Part shown: positions 38,215 to 46,673 of the stretch, piece after piece
Numbering within the stretch: the first letter of the stretch is position 1
Layout of the letters: the number at the start of each line of letters is the position of its first letter
NCBI RefSeq assembly: GCF_023921225.1
Contig: NZ_CP071527.1
Location: 1,640,501 to 1,704,500, forward strand
From: Legionella lytica
GTDB taxonomy: Bacteria; Pseudomonadota; Gammaproteobacteria; Legionellales; Legionellaceae
Length of the DNA stretch: 64,000 bases
Reading direction: 5' to 3'
Program-made: the position numbers and the translations under genes
Notes under the pieces: model-generated
What the model was told of the DNA's origin: nothing
Seen by the model: only the letters and a program-made list of their open reading frames with translations
The model's database searches: none

Positions 38215-39370
38215 GGTCCCTATTTATCTGGATTATATGGCAACCACACCTGTGGATCCACGGGTAGTTGAGCGCATGCTGCATTTTCTAGGTCCTGATG
38301 GTGATTTTGGAAATCCTGCATCAATTACGCATGACTTTGGCCGTAGAGCGGCTCAAGCAGTTGAGCAGGCTCGTTACCAGATTGCTGAGGTAATTCACGC
38401 CTCTCCTCAAGAGATTATTTTTACATCTGGAGCCACTGAAGCTGATAATTTAGCGATTCTCGGTGCGGCAAATTTTTATCAGAACAAGGGTAAACACGTG
38501 ATCACTATGAGTACCGAGCATAAAGCGGTGCTGGACAGTTTTCATCGTTTAGAGAAGGATGGTTTTCAAGTCACTTATCTTGAACCTGAGGCTGATGGTT
38601 TACTGGATTTGCAGCAATTGGAGCGGGCTTTACAACCCGATACCATTTTGGTGTCGATTATGCATGTGAATAATGAAATTGGGGTGATTCAAGATATTGC
38701 TGCCATTGGGGAGTTATTGAAAGAGAAAGGCATTATTTTTCATGTGGATGCCGCACAAAGTGCAGGGCGTCTTGCGATTAATGTAAGCACACTTCCTGTC
38801 AATTTAATGTCTTTCTCTGCTCATAAATGCTATGGACCTAAAGGGATTGGGGGTCTATATGTGCGTCAGCGGCCTAGAGTGCGTTTACAGCCACAAACTT
38901 TTGGGGGCGGGCATGAAAACGGTTTGCGCTCAGGTACCTTGGCAACGCATCAAATTGTTGGTATGGGCGAAGCCTTTGCATTGTCTGAATGTGTTCGCGA
39001 AGAAGAGCAAGCGCGTCTTTTACATTTTCGCCACCGATTGTGGAATGGAATTAGGCATTTACCCGGAATTCAGCTCAATGGTCATAAGGAACAACGTATT
39101 GCGGGTAATTTGAACATTAGCTTTAAAGGATTGGATGGTGATTCTTTATTACTTGCCTTGAGTGATTTGGCTGTATCTACAACTTCAGCCTGTAGTTCGG
39201 CAAGTATCCAGCCTTCTTATGTCTTAAAGTCGATAGGTTTATCTGATGAATTGGCTCAGAGTTCGATTCGATTGTCTTTAGGGCGTTATACTAGGGAAGA
39301 AGAGGTAGAGCATGCAATCAAGGTGATTAATGCTCAAGTGGCCCATTTACATAACATATCCCCATTATGA
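38198..39370 (+). CDS. iscS: Cysteine desulfurase, IscS type
   Basis: PLP enzyme that takes sulfur from cysteine for Fe-S clusters and tRNA thiolation. The N-terminal block [15 protein letters not shown] is typical. The PLP lysine lies in [12 protein letters not shown] and the active-site cysteine in TTSACSSAS. The start is a GTG inside trmJ. Length 390, close to IscS at 404. No iscR precedes it; the unit runs trmJ-iscS-iscU-like-iscA-like. Confidence 0.93.
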   Translation: MKKEIKVPIYLDYMATTPVDPRVVERMLHFLGPDGDFGNPASITHDFGRRAAQAVEQARYQIAEVIHASPQEIIFTSGATEADNLAILGAANFYQNKGKHVITMSTEHKAVLDSFHRLEKDGFQVTYLEPEADGLLDLQQLERALQPDTILVSIMHVNNEIGVIQDIAAIGELLKEKGIIFHVDAAQSAGRLAINVSTLPVNLMSFSAHKCYGPKGIGGLYVRQRPRVRLQPQTFGGGHENGLRSGTLATHQIVGMGEAFALSECVREEEQARLLHFRHRLWNGIRHLPGIQLNGHKEQRIAGNLNISFKGLDGDSLLLALSDLAVSTTSACSSASIQPSYVLKSIGLSDELAQSSIRLSLGRYTREEEVEHAIKVINAQVAHLHNISPL

Positions 39371-39759
39371 TGTATAATAAAACAGTACTTGATTATTTTT
39401 TTTCACCTGCACATGTAGGGATTATTGATTTAAATGACCATACCGTTGTTGTTAAAAACAATCAAAAAAAGCAAGGAACTATTGAGCTCTATATGCAATG
39501 TGGACAGAATAGGGTGATTCAGCGTATTTGTTTTAAAACCAATGGTAATCCTTATCTTATTGCTGGTTTGGAGTGGTTATGTCGGCAGATAGAGGGTAAG
39601 CTAATCGATGAATTACCGCCAATTGATTATCAGTTATTGGTGAATGAGTTGAGTATACCCGTAACTCAATATCCATTGGCTTTACGGATTTTTAGTGTTT
39701 TTAAAGAAACGTTAATTTTAATGAATAACAAGTTGCTTCCGAATGAGCAGCATACCTAG
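39367..39759 (+). CDS. Degenerate IscU/NifU-like protein lacking cluster-ligand cysteines
   Basis: The 130 residues align by eye with the Fe-S scaffold IscU: N-terminal [16 protein letters not shown] matches the Y..KV.DHY..P.NVG start, and [17 protein letters not shown] the FKTYGCGSAIASSS region. [17 protein letters not shown] and [15 protein letters not shown] match the later part. All three cluster-binding cysteines seem replaced (the ACGD region, GC to GN, and HCS to YPL). It sits exactly where iscU belongs. It probably does not build clusters the usual way; it may be a desulfurase partner or regulator, which is inference. Confidence 0.7.
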   Translation: MMYNKTVLDYFFSPAHVGIIDLNDHTVVVKNNQKKQGTIELYMQCGQNRVIQRICFKTNGNPYLIAGLEWLCRQIEGKLIDELPPIDYQLLVNELSIPVTQYPLALRIFSVFKETLILMNNKLLPNEQHT

Positions 39760-39770
39760 AGGTATATATA

Positions 39771-40139
39771 ATGAGTGTAGTAATGCAACATGCAGTAAAT
39801 GAGCTGACACCAGAAATCAGTTTCACTGAATCAGCAATAAAACACTTAACTTCCTATTTACAAAAGAATACTGGGCATGCGGGTGTGCGTTTGTCAGTTA
39901 AAAAAACTGGGTGTTCGGGTTTTTCTTATGTTGTTGATTATGTCCATGCTCCTGAAGCGGGGGATTTGGTCATGTTGCTAAATGAGAACTATGTAGTTTG
40001 TGTGGATAAGGCAAGTTATCCTTTTCTTAGAAATATGAATGTTGATTATGTGAAGCAGGGATTAAATTATAAATTTATTTTTAATAATCCAAATCAAACA
40101 GGGCAATGCGGATGTGGAGAGAGTTTTACTGTTGAGTAG
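39771..40139 (+). CDS. iscA: IscA/SufA/HesB-type Fe-S carrier
   Basis: A-type carrier of 122 residues. The core begins ISFTESAIKHLTSYL, and the three conserved cysteines are present: Cys48 in KTGCSGFSY, and Cys113 and Cys115 in QCGCGESF. It follows the IscU-like gene by 11 bp. It could equally be named sufA or erpA; position in the isc-like unit favours iscA. No hscB, hscA or fdx follows. Confidence 0.88.
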   Translation: MSVVMQHAVNELTPEISFTESAIKHLTSYLQKNTGHAGVRLSVKKTGCSGFSYVVDYVHAPEAGDLVMLLNENYVVCVDKASYPFLRNMNVDYVKQGLNYKFIFNNPNQTGQCGCGESFTVE

Positions 40140-40176
40140 TTGCCCTGGTTTTTATTAATGTCTTCTCGCTCCAAAT

Positions 40177-40234
40177 TCCGCCGTTATTGCGTACAAAATG
40201 AAGCAGCCAGGGGTATACACACCTGGCTACGCTT
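40177..40234. repeat. AAGCAATCC-type dispersed repeat, copy C
   Basis: CCGCCGTTATTGCG, then ATGAAGCAGCCAGGGG and CTGGCTACGCTT; diverged relative of copies A and B. Confidence 0.55.
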
Positions 40235-40267
40235 TTCGCAATTAAGGTTCTATTTTTTCATTTAAAT

Positions 40268-40335
40268 CTCATCGCCGTTATTGTTAATGAAGTGAAGTAA
40301 TCCAGGGTTCAGTACTTCGAGCTTTAGACTGGTTC
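40268..40335. repeat. AAGCAATCC-type dispersed repeat, copy D
   Basis: TCATCGCCGTTATTG, GAAGTGAAGTAATCCAGGG and GTACTTCGAGCTTTAGACTGG; tandem neighbour of copy C in the same orientation. Confidence 0.55.
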
Positions 40336-40587
40336 CGTCGCTATTTTTTTTTACCAACAGTACAATTTATTTAAACAATAATTCAGAGTGAATTCGCTGA
40401 GTCAATGTTTTTTGGGTAATACAACATCACTAGGATAATGTTAGCTCATTACGGTTTATTGACTTTCAATTGGTGTATTTCTTAATCTAAGCTAATTATT
40501 ATTAAGATTTTAATCGCGAAGTTAAGTTTTTTTCTCTCTATTTATCTGCCCAATAATTAATCTAATTTTAAGAAAATTATTTTTTTT

Positions 40588-40617
40588 CCTTAAGGTTCCC
40601 TTAAGGTTCCCTTAAGG
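40588..40617. repeat. 11-bp tandem repeat of CCTTAAGG palindromes
   Basis: Unit CCTTAAGGTTC is repeated 2.7 times, giving three palindromic CCTTAAGG boxes spaced 11 bp apart, about one helical turn. It lies about 170 bp upstream of the fis-gene promoter and could be an operator array. The alternative is simple slippage expansion. Confidence 0.6.
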
Positions 40618-40785
40618 AAAGACACAAATTATTCATTACAAAACATACGGTTAGTACAAAAATAATCCTTAGTGAGCATAATAGATGAAATTAAATAACA
40701 AAATAACCTTGGGATTTGGCGCGTTAAGTGATAAAATTTTTTTATCTTAATATTTCCTTAATAAATGAATATCATTAAAACAATG

Positions 40786-40814
40786 TTTACACTCTTTGGG
40801 ATGTTTGATACTAT
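40786..40814 (+). promoter_or_regulatory. Predicted sigma-70 promoter of the fis gene
   Basis: TTTACA (40786-40791), a 17-bp spacer and TACTAT (40809-40814). The start point would be near 40821, leaving a leader of about 65 bases before the ATG. Confidence 0.6.
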
Positions 40815-40885
40815 ATAGACCATGGTGTTCAGTGAGAGAATCTACTGAGCATAATTTGTTTGTTAATTTGTACTAGGAGACTTAA

Positions 40886-41167
40886 ATGAGTACAGAAGTT
40901 ATGGTGCAAAACAGCGAGTCGCTTTCGCATCAAGTTATTCATGCGGTAAAAAACTATTTAACTACTGTTAATAATAAAGATGCTAACTTGAACTTATATC
41001 AATTAATTGTTGAAGAAGTTGAAGCACCTTTATTCAGAACTGTTATGGAATTAACTCGTTACAATCAATCTAAAGCTGCTCGTGTTTTAGGTGTAAGCCG
41101 TGGTACTTTACGTACTAAGCTAAAGCGTTATTTTGATGATGAGTTTATCGGTACTCGCGATTTCTAA
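40886..41167 (+). CDS. fis: Fis-family nucleoid protein
   Basis: DNA-bending regulator of 93 residues. The C-terminal helix-turn-helix (NQSKAARVLGVSRGTLRTKL) is nearly identical to E. coli Fis, and EAPLFRTVMELTRYNQ forms the dimer helix before it. Legionella carries several Fis paralogues, and I cannot tell which this is. AGGAG precedes the ATG. It lies alone, about 100 bp before rnpB. Confidence 0.92.
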   Translation: MSTEVMVQNSESLSHQVIHAVKNYLTTVNNKDANLNLYQLIVEEVEAPLFRTVMELTRYNQSKAARVLGVSRGTLRTKLKRYFDDEFIGTRDF

Positions 41168-41265
41168 TTTGATATTGCGTGAGAAGTTGTAGTTTTTTGT
41201 GGTTTTTTCGTATAAAGCACTCATTATAGTGGCCTTTAGCTAAGCACTCTGCTACTATTGGTAAC

Positions 41266-41620
41266 AGAGTTGGTTAGACAATCGCTCCTTGCTTCGGTAG
41301 GGGGAGGAAAGTCCGGGCTCCATAGGGTAGAGTGCCAGGTAACGCCTGGGAGGCGTAAGCCTACGGAAAGTGCCACAGAAAATATACCGCCTCTTCGGAG
41401 GTAAGGGTGAAATGGTGCGGTAAGAGCGCACCGCGCGTCTGGCAACAGACGTGGCAGGGAAAACCCCACTCGGAGCAAGACCAAATAGGAATCCATTTGA
41501 CTACAATGTCATGACGTGCGACCCGTACGGGATTCGGGTAGGTTGCTTGAGGCATGTGGTGACGCATGTCCCAGATGAATGATTGTCCAAGACAGAACCC
41601 GGCTTATCGACCGACTCTTT
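41266..41620 (+). ncRNA. rnpB: RNase P RNA (bacterial class A)
   Basis: Catalytic RNA that trims the 5' leaders of tRNA precursors. The conserved core is easily seen: GGGGGAGGAAAGTCCGGGCT near the 5' end, GGTAAGAGCGCACCGCG with GGCAGGGAAAACCCCACTC in the middle, and GACAGAACCCGGCTTATCGA near the 3' end. Start and end are placed by matching the E. coli RNA, so they may be off by a few bases. A T-rich run follows the 3' end. Confidence 0.97.
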
Positions 41621-41630
41621 CTTTTTTTCC
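41616..41630 (+). terminator. T-rich end of rnpB
   Basis: CTCTTTCTTTTTTTCC directly follows the final pairing arm of RNase P RNA, which can serve as the terminator stem. Confidence 0.55.
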
Positions 41631-41656
41631 TTCATATAATCATTGTGTTGTTGTTA

Positions 41657-41678
41657 CGTTGGGCTGAAAAGCCCAACG
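41657..41678. repeat. Perfect TTGGGCT hairpin with GAAA tetraloop
   Basis: Stem CGTTGGGCT (41657-41665) and AGCCCAACG (41670-41678) closed by a GAAA loop, a very stable structure. A T-rich stretch (CCCTTTTT) follows about 15 bases later. It may back up rnpB termination or be a repeat remnant. Confidence 0.55.
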
Positions 41679-41863
41679 GTGAATTTAATAGCCCTTTTTA
41701 ATTATAAAATTCCCTCAAAATATTGTAATAGCCATGCTTATTGCAATTTATTGGTGTTTTTTAAGAAACTTAGTTGCTCACAATGAATGGAACTTACTTA
41801 AAGCCGAGGTAGCTCAGTGCTGAGTGAATGACACCCAATACCTGAGCTCCTACTTCACATTTA

Positions 41864-41897
41864 TGTTGGGCTTCGCGCCGCTCAGCGCCAACCTGCA
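41864..41897. repeat. TTGGGCTTCGC...CCAACCTGCA repeat
   Basis: Imperfect inverted repeat TGTTGGGCTTCGCGCC, then CAGCGCCAACCTGCA. It matches the common bacterial intergenic repeat TTGGGCTTCGC-GCCCAACCTACA. Confidence 0.55.
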
Positions 41898-41904
41898 TTT
41901 TAGA

Positions 41905-41960
41905 AGTAGCCCGGTTGCTTGCAGTCGGGAAGCTATGAGCGCAGCGAACTCCTTAAGTAA
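41905..41960 (-). repeat. 56-bp gene-end repeat downstream of gatB
   Basis: GTAGCCCGGTTGCTTGCAGTCGGG, then AAGCTATGAGCGCAGCGAAC and CCTTAAGTAAG. Only a handful of differences from 31646-31701. Both copies lie just past a minus-strand stop codon (gatB here, clpB there). Confidence 0.7.
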
Positions 41961-41990
41961 GTATTATTCGCTGCGAGAAAAGTGTGTACC

Positions 41991-43427
41991 TCACCCTGCC
42001 AGGTGTTTTTTTAACAGTGTATTAATTAACTCTGGGTTTGCTTGGCCTTTTGTCTGCTTCATCATTTGTCCTACAAAAAAGGCTAATAAGCGTTCCTTTC
42101 CTGCCCGATACTCAGCGGTTTGCTCTGGGAATTGTAGGAGGAGAGAGGCAATCATTTCTTCTAAGCCTGCGGTATCTTCCACTTTTTGATAACCTTCTCG
42201 CTCAATAAGCGCGTCGATGTCCTCTTCACCGGCCCATAAGAATGCAAACAAAGAGCGGGCATTTGTTAATGAAATACTATTCTCATGCAATTTATCTAAA
42301 AGCTGTGCCATTGTTTTTGCAGAAACTCGAGGAGTTTCAAAACTTAAATGCTCATTATTTAGTGCGGCCGCATACGGACCTTTTAACCAGTTAACAATCA
42401 CTTTTTCTGAGGCTTGGCTCATCATTTTGATGTCTTTATAGAAGTGATAAATTGCTGGCGCTGAAAGAAGAAAATCAATGTCATCTCCTTTTAGATTTGG
42501 GAGCTGAGTTAATTGAGCACGAATTTTACTGGGTAAGTCAGGTAGTTGGCTTTTTATTTCAGCAATCTGGTAGCGGGTGATTTGAATTGGTAATAAATCA
42601 GGATCAGGAAAATAACGATAATCATTTTCATTTTCTTTTTCACGCATGGTATGGGTGCTGTTGGTATCCGGATTATAAAGGCGGGTTTCTTGTATGATTT
42701 TCTCTCCACACTCCAACAAATCCTGATGCCTTGCCGCTTCATAAGCAATGGCTTTTTCAATATAACGAAATGAGTTTAAATTTTTTAATTCCGTACGAGT
42801 TCCTAAAACAGTGGCACCTTTAGGCTTTAATGAAAGGTTCACGTCACAGCGAAATGATCCTTCCTGCATGTTTCCATCACAAATTCCTAAAAACTGGACC
42901 AATTGATGCAAGGTTCTTAAATAGCTAATCGCTTCTTGGGCTGAATACAAACAAGGGGCCGTTACTATTTCCAATAATGGGGTGCCTGCACGGTTTAAGT
43001 CAATTCCACTAAAGCCTTGCTGCACACCATGTAGCGACTTGCCTGCATCCTCTTCTAAATGAGCGCGTACAATTTCTATCTCGCGTTCACTACCATCCTC
43101 TAGAGTAATTTTAAGTGTACCATTACTCACAATGGGTTTTTGAAATTGGCTGATTTGATATCCTTTAGGGAGATCAGGGTAAAAATAGTTTTTACGTTCA
43201 AAAATGGATTGATCATTAATATCAGAATGAATAGCAAGACCAAATTGAATTGCCATAGTTACTGCTTCTTGATTCAGTACAGGCAAAACTCCAGGAAAGC
43301 CTGCGTCAATCAAACAGGTTTGGGTATTGGGCGCTGAACCAAAGGCTGTGGAGGCGCCAGAAAAAAGTTTGGATTTTGTTTTAAGTTGGACATGTACCTC
43401 AAGCCCAATTACAGTATCCCATTCCAT
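41991..43427 (-). CDS. gatB: Asp-tRNA(Asn)/Glu-tRNA(Gln) amidotransferase subunit B
   Basis: Kinase and tRNA-binding subunit of GatCAB, which amidates mischarged Asp-tRNA(Asn) or Glu-tRNA(Gln). The signature WDTVIGLEVHVQLKTKSKLF is at the N-terminus, followed by FYPDLPKGYQISQ and a YRYFPDPDL motif. The C-terminal YqeY-like tail domain ends in NPELINTLLKKHL. Length 478 is full. It is the last gene of gatC-gatA-gatB. Confidence 0.98.
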   Translation of the reverse strand: MEWDTVIGLEVHVQLKTKSKLFSGASTAFGSAPNTQTCLIDAGFPGVLPVLNQEAVTMAIQFGLAIHSDINDQSIFERKNYFYPDLPKGYQISQFQKPIVSNGTLKITLEDGSEREIEIVRAHLEEDAGKSLHGVQQGFSGIDLNRAGTPLLEIVTAPCLYSAQEAISYLRTLHQLVQFLGICDGNMQEGSFRCDVNLSLKPKGATVLGTRTELKNLNSFRYIEKAIAYEAARHQDLLECGEKIIQETRLYNPDTNSTHTMREKENENDYRYFPDPDLLPIQITRYQIAEIKSQLPDLPSKIRAQLTQLPNLKGDDIDFLLSAPAIYHFYKDIKMMSQASEKVIVNWLKGPYAAALNNEHLSFETPRVSAKTMAQLLDKLHENSISLTNARSLFAFLWAGEEDIDALIEREGYQKVEDTAGLEEMIASLLLQFPEQTAEYRAGKERLLAFFVGQMMKQTKGQANPELINTLLKKHLAG

Positions 43428-43436
43428 AATTCACCT

Positions 43437-44882
43437 CTATTGCTGTGGTTTGGCTTGATGCCAATCAGTATGTTGTTGATAATGATGTGCTGCGTTCAGC
43501 AGAACTCCCTCGCTAAAATGCTTACCCATTAATTGCATGCCAATAGGTAATCCCTTAGCAAAGCCTGCAGGTATAGATATTGCGGGAATGCCTGCAAGAT
43601 TAGCAGCTACAGTAAAGACATCAGCGAGATAGTTTTGAATGGGATCAGCGATTTTTTCACCCAATTTAAATGCTGTTGTTGGGGTGGTTGGGCCAAGAAT
43701 CACATCAACCGAGCGAAGAGTGGTGAGTAGTTCTTCTTGAATTAAACGGCGAATTTTTTGTGCCTGTAAATAATAGGCATCAAAATAACCTGAAGAGAGA
43801 ACATGAGTACCGGTAATAATGCGACGTTTTACTTCTGCACCAAAGCCTTCACTGCGTGAACAGCGGATCAATTCATTCAGATTTGCTGCTTTAGCGCTGC
43901 GATGACCAAAGCGCAGCCCATCATAGCGAGATAAATTAGAGGAGGCCTCTGCACAGGCAACAACATAATAGCAGGGCACCCACAAGGGTTGTAGCTTTAA
44001 ATCAAGAGGAATTATTTCTGCTCCCAGGCTTTCATATACTTTAACCGCGACGTGAATGGCTTGTTGAATTTCAGGCTCTACTTGAGGTTGAAAAAAACAA
44101 GAAGGCAAGCCAATTTTTAATTTCCCTAAGGGTTTATTTAATTCGCTTTCATAGCTAGGTATTGCTGTCTCTACAGAGGTTGAGTCTTTATTATCAAAAC
44201 CTGCAATAGCCTGTAAAGCTAAGGCCAGGTCTTCAGCGCTACGAGCCATTGGGCCAGCTTGGTCTAGACTGGAAGCATAAGCAACCATTCCATAACGTGA
44301 GACCAAGCCATACGTTGGTTTAATACCACTGATCCCACAAAATGCCGCGGGTTGGCGTATGGAGCCGCCTGTATCTGAGCCAATAGAAAAGGGGATTAAA
44401 CCTGCAGCAACGGCCGCAGCTGAGCCACCGGAGGAACCACCAGGAACTCGCTCTTTATCCCAAGGATTTTTTACTGCGCCAAAATAACTATTTTCATTGC
44501 TAGAGCCCATAGCAAACTCATCCATATTGGTCTTACCGACTAATATGGCACCATATTCTTTTAATTTTGTTGTAAGAGTTGCTTCATAGGGGGATTGAAA
44601 GTTAGCTAACATTTTTGACCCACAGGTAGTGGGCATCCTCCGGGTGCAAAATAAATCTTTAAGCGCTATTGGAATTCCAGTAAGTGCATGAGCATTGCCT
44701 CGTCGTAATTGCAGATCAGCTTGTTGCGCATTCGTTAATGCTTGTTCCTCATCCAGACTAATAAAGGCGTTCAACTCTTGATATTTATTAATTTGCGTCA
44801 GATAGTGCTGAGTGAGTTCGACACTGGATAGTTTTCCTTGATGGAGGGCTTCAGATAATTGTTTTAAAGCGAGTTGTTCCAT
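43437..44882 (-). CDS. gatA: Asp-tRNA(Asn)/Glu-tRNA(Gln) amidotransferase subunit A
   Basis: Amidase subunit releasing ammonia from glutamine. The Ser-cisSer-Lys triad regions are visible: [10 protein letters not shown] (Lys), [15 protein letters not shown] and [15 protein letters not shown] (Ser residues). Length 481. It lies between gatC and gatB with 2-bp and 9-bp gaps. Confidence 0.98.
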   Translation of the reverse strand: MEQLALKQLSEALHQGKLSSVELTQHYLTQINKYQELNAFISLDEEQALTNAQQADLQLRRGNAHALTGIPIALKDLFCTRRMPTTCGSKMLANFQSPYEATLTTKLKEYGAILVGKTNMDEFAMGSSNENSYFGAVKNPWDKERVPGGSSGGSAAAVAAGLIPFSIGSDTGGSIRQPAAFCGISGIKPTYGLVSRYGMVAYASSLDQAGPMARSAEDLALALQAIAGFDNKDSTSVETAIPSYESELNKPLGKLKIGLPSCFFQPQVEPEIQQAIHVAVKVYESLGAEIIPLDLKLQPLWVPCYYVVACAEASSNLSRYDGLRFGHRSAKAANLNELIRCSRSEGFGAEVKRRIITGTHVLSSGYFDAYYLQAQKIRRLIQEELLTTLRSVDVILGPTTPTTAFKLGEKIADPIQNYLADVFTVAANLAGIPAISIPAGFAKGLPIGMQLMGKHFSEGVLLNAAHHYQQHTDWHQAKPQQ

Positions 44883-44884
44883 GG

Positions 44885-45181
44885 TTATTTGTCCTGTTCA
44901 ATGACTTGGGGGACTAAATAAAGATCATCCTCAAACAAAGGTGCTATGGCCTCTAGCTCTGCCAAGCAGCTTTCTTCAGTAATGACATCAGACCTTAGTC
45001 GTTGTTGTAAGGCAAAGGGGTGAAATAAGGGGGCAACATCGGTGGTGTCTACCGAACGTAATTGCTCCACAAAGTCCATGATCTCATTAACTTCTTGTAT
45101 TAATTGAGGCATGTGATCCGTATCTGTATCCAGATAAGCGAGTTGTGCGATTTTTTCGAGGTCTGTCGGTGTGATGGTCAT
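44885..45181 (-). CDS. gatC: Asp-tRNA(Asn)/Glu-tRNA(Gln) amidotransferase subunit C
   Basis: Small linker subunit (98 residues) that wraps around GatA and GatB. It matches the family: [14 protein letters not shown], then [20 protein letters not shown] and PLFHP. I used the ATG at 45181; a TTG at 45190 would add three residues. Confidence 0.95.
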   Translation of the reverse strand: MTITPTDLEKIAQLAYLDTDTDHMPQLIQEVNEIMDFVEQLRSVDTTDVAPLFHPFALQQRLRSDVITEESCLAELEAIAPLFEDDLYLVPQVIEQDK

Positions 45182-45316
45182 GATGAACAACGTCCAAAAA
45201 GAGAAACAGCTTATTATAGCGAGGATAGATTAAGTTACAAATAATTATGATTGTTCTATGAAGCGGTGGGTGTTTGTTCATCAAGAAACAAACGTGGGTC
45301 GGCCCCTCTTCCTAAT

Positions 45317-45337
45317 GGCGAACTCCTTAAGTAAGTG
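45317..45337 (-). repeat. Partial gene-end repeat downstream of argR
   Basis: GGCGAACTCCTTAAGTAAGTG matches the distal half of the 56-bp element at 41905-41960. It lies about 26 bases past the argR stop; the hairpin half is missing. Confidence 0.45.
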
Positions 45338-45362
45338 CCATTATGCCAAAGCCCTGACCTAC

Positions 45363-45815
45363 TTATGTTAAATAGGGGAACTCTGCACGTAATTGATTTA
45401 ATACTTCTTCTTGCTTTTCCTTGCTTTTAACAATCAACAAAACAGTATCATCTCCAGCGATGGTTCCTAAAATTCCTGAATTTTTATCGTTATGCATCGA
45501 AAATGAGACGTATTTCTTATCAAGATAATAAGCAAGACTATTGGCATTACCTGGATGAGTATGTAAGACAATTAGCCCAAAATCCGAGACCTGTATGTTT
45601 AGTACCAAGGGCAGATTCGGAATATTAAAATCAACGACCTGATAAACCCCACCAACCTTAGCAATTTTAAGTTTTTTTAAACGACGAGATAAGGTTGCTT
45701 GCGGGATAGTATACCCACGTTCAGTTAGACTTTTTTGTAAATCGATCTGTTCGGAAATTTTTTCTGTTTGCACAATATTTAATATGTGTCCGTCGAGAAG
45801 CGCATCTTGGCTCAT
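45363..45815 (-). CDS. argR: Arginine repressor ArgR
   Basis: Arginine-responsive repressor, 150 residues. The N-terminal winged helix contains QIDLQKSLTERGYTIPQATL and SRRLKKLKIAKVG. The C-terminal oligomer and arginine-binding domain has LHTHPGNANSLAYYLD and GTIAGDDTVLLIV with the conserved GD pair. It is divergent from the arginine-type ABC transporter operon, where an ARG-box-like site lies. Confidence 0.95.
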   Translation of the reverse strand: MSQDALLDGHILNIVQTEKISEQIDLQKSLTERGYTIPQATLSRRLKKLKIAKVGGVYQVVDFNIPNLPLVLNIQVSDFGLIVLHTHPGNANSLAYYLDKKYVSFSMHNDKNSGILGTIAGDDTVLLIVKSKEKQEEVLNQLRAEFPYLT

Positions 45816-45847
45816 GGTAACCCTCTATTGAATGCATAATCATTTTC

Positions 45848-45898
45848 AAGAAATTATATTCACTTGTGCTTGACATGACAAGCACCGGTTTGTTAAAT
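45848..45898 (+). promoter_or_regulatory. Promoter and ARG-box-like site of the arginine transport operon
   Basis: Sigma-70 promoter TTGACA (45870-45875), exact 17-bp spacer, TTAAAT (45893-45898). Directly upstream, GAAATTATATTCACT (about 45850-45864) resembles an ARG box half-matched to TGAAT-N4-ATTCA. A second weaker match TGAATGCATAATCA lies at about 45831-45844 beside the argR start, which suggests autoregulation. Confidence 0.6.
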
Positions 45899-45932
45899 TC
45901 TAAAAACGGATAAAATTTGGATTTGTATTCAC

Positions 45933-46673
45933 ATGAAGAAGATGTTAAATATAGTAATCATTAGTTTCGCTCTTGTTGTTTCATGGTGTTATGCTCATAT
46001 GCCAGAGGAAAATAAGAAATTTATTCATTTTGCTACTTCCGCAGAATATCCACCTTTTGAATATAATGAGCGCGGCGAGATTAAAGGTTTTGATATTGAT
46101 TTGGCACGTTTGATCGCAAAGCAACTTGGTAAAGAGGTTGTTTTTGACAGTATGCAATTTAGCAGTATTTTACCAGCGCTGAGCATGGGGCAGGTGGATG
46201 CAGCCATATCGACACTCACGATTACCGAGCAACGAAAAAAGAATTTTGACTTTAGTACTCCTTACTATTTTGAAAGTCTTGCGGTTGTCTATTCTCAGCA
46301 GCAGCCTTTTAAAAATATAGCGCAGCTTACGAATAAAAAAATTGCGGTGCAATTAGGTAGCACCATGGAAATTTGGTTAAAAAATAATCTTCCTAATGCC
46401 CAGTTGCTGGTTATGGATAATAACAACCAAGCTATTGCTGCATTAAAAGCAGGGCATGTTGAGGCGGTTGTGGTCGATGGAGCTCAAGGTGCTTCCTTTA
46501 GCCAGAAAAATCCTGGGTTATCGTTTACTGTGATTTCCAAATCCAACGATGGCTACGGTTTGGCTTTGAAAAAGAATTCTCCGCTAACTCATGAAATCAA
46601 CAAGGCTTTACAACAGCTTGAGCAAAATGGTGAGTTGGCCAAACTCAAACAAAAATGGTTTGGAGGCGCTTAA
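45933..46673 (+). CDS. Amino-acid (arginine-type) ABC transporter substrate-binding protein
   Basis: Periplasmic solute-binding protein of the family-3 type, 246 residues. The signal peptide is MKKMLNIVIISFALVVSWCYAH. The binding-protein signature GEIKGFDIDLARLIAKQLGK is followed by TITEQRKKNFDFSTPYYFES. Genome context (argR beside it, argG and argH downstream) makes arginine or a related cationic amino acid the likely substrate, as for ArtJ or ArtI. Confidence 0.88.
   Translation: MKKMLNIVIISFALVVSWCYAHMPEENKKFIHFATSAEYPPFEYNERGEIKGFDIDLARLIAKQLGKEVVFDSMQFSSILPALSMGQVDAAISTLTITEQRKKNFDFSTPYYFESLAVVYSQQQPFKNIAQLTNKKIAVQLGSTMEIWLKNNLPNAQLLVMDNNNQAIAALKAGHVEAVVVDGAQGASFSQKNPGLSFTVISKSNDGYGLALKKNSPLTHEINKALQQLEQNGELAKLKQKWFGGA

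Larger units (their letters stand above)
40140..40885. other. Long intergenic region upstream of fis
   Basis: A 746-bp AT-rich region. It contains two AAGCAATCC repeat copies, an 11-bp tandem repeat of CCTTAAGG boxes and a sigma-70 promoter. I see no convincing coding frame or structured RNA. Confidence 0.5.

Noticed and set aside
41236..41567. Two minus-strand open frames
   Set aside because: Both lie antisense to RNase P RNA, whose conserved core explains the sequence.
41803..41818. GCCGAGGTAGCTCAGT, resembling the 5' end of a tRNA
   Set aside because: No anticodon arm, T arm or matching acceptor strand follows. At most a 16-base tRNA fragment.
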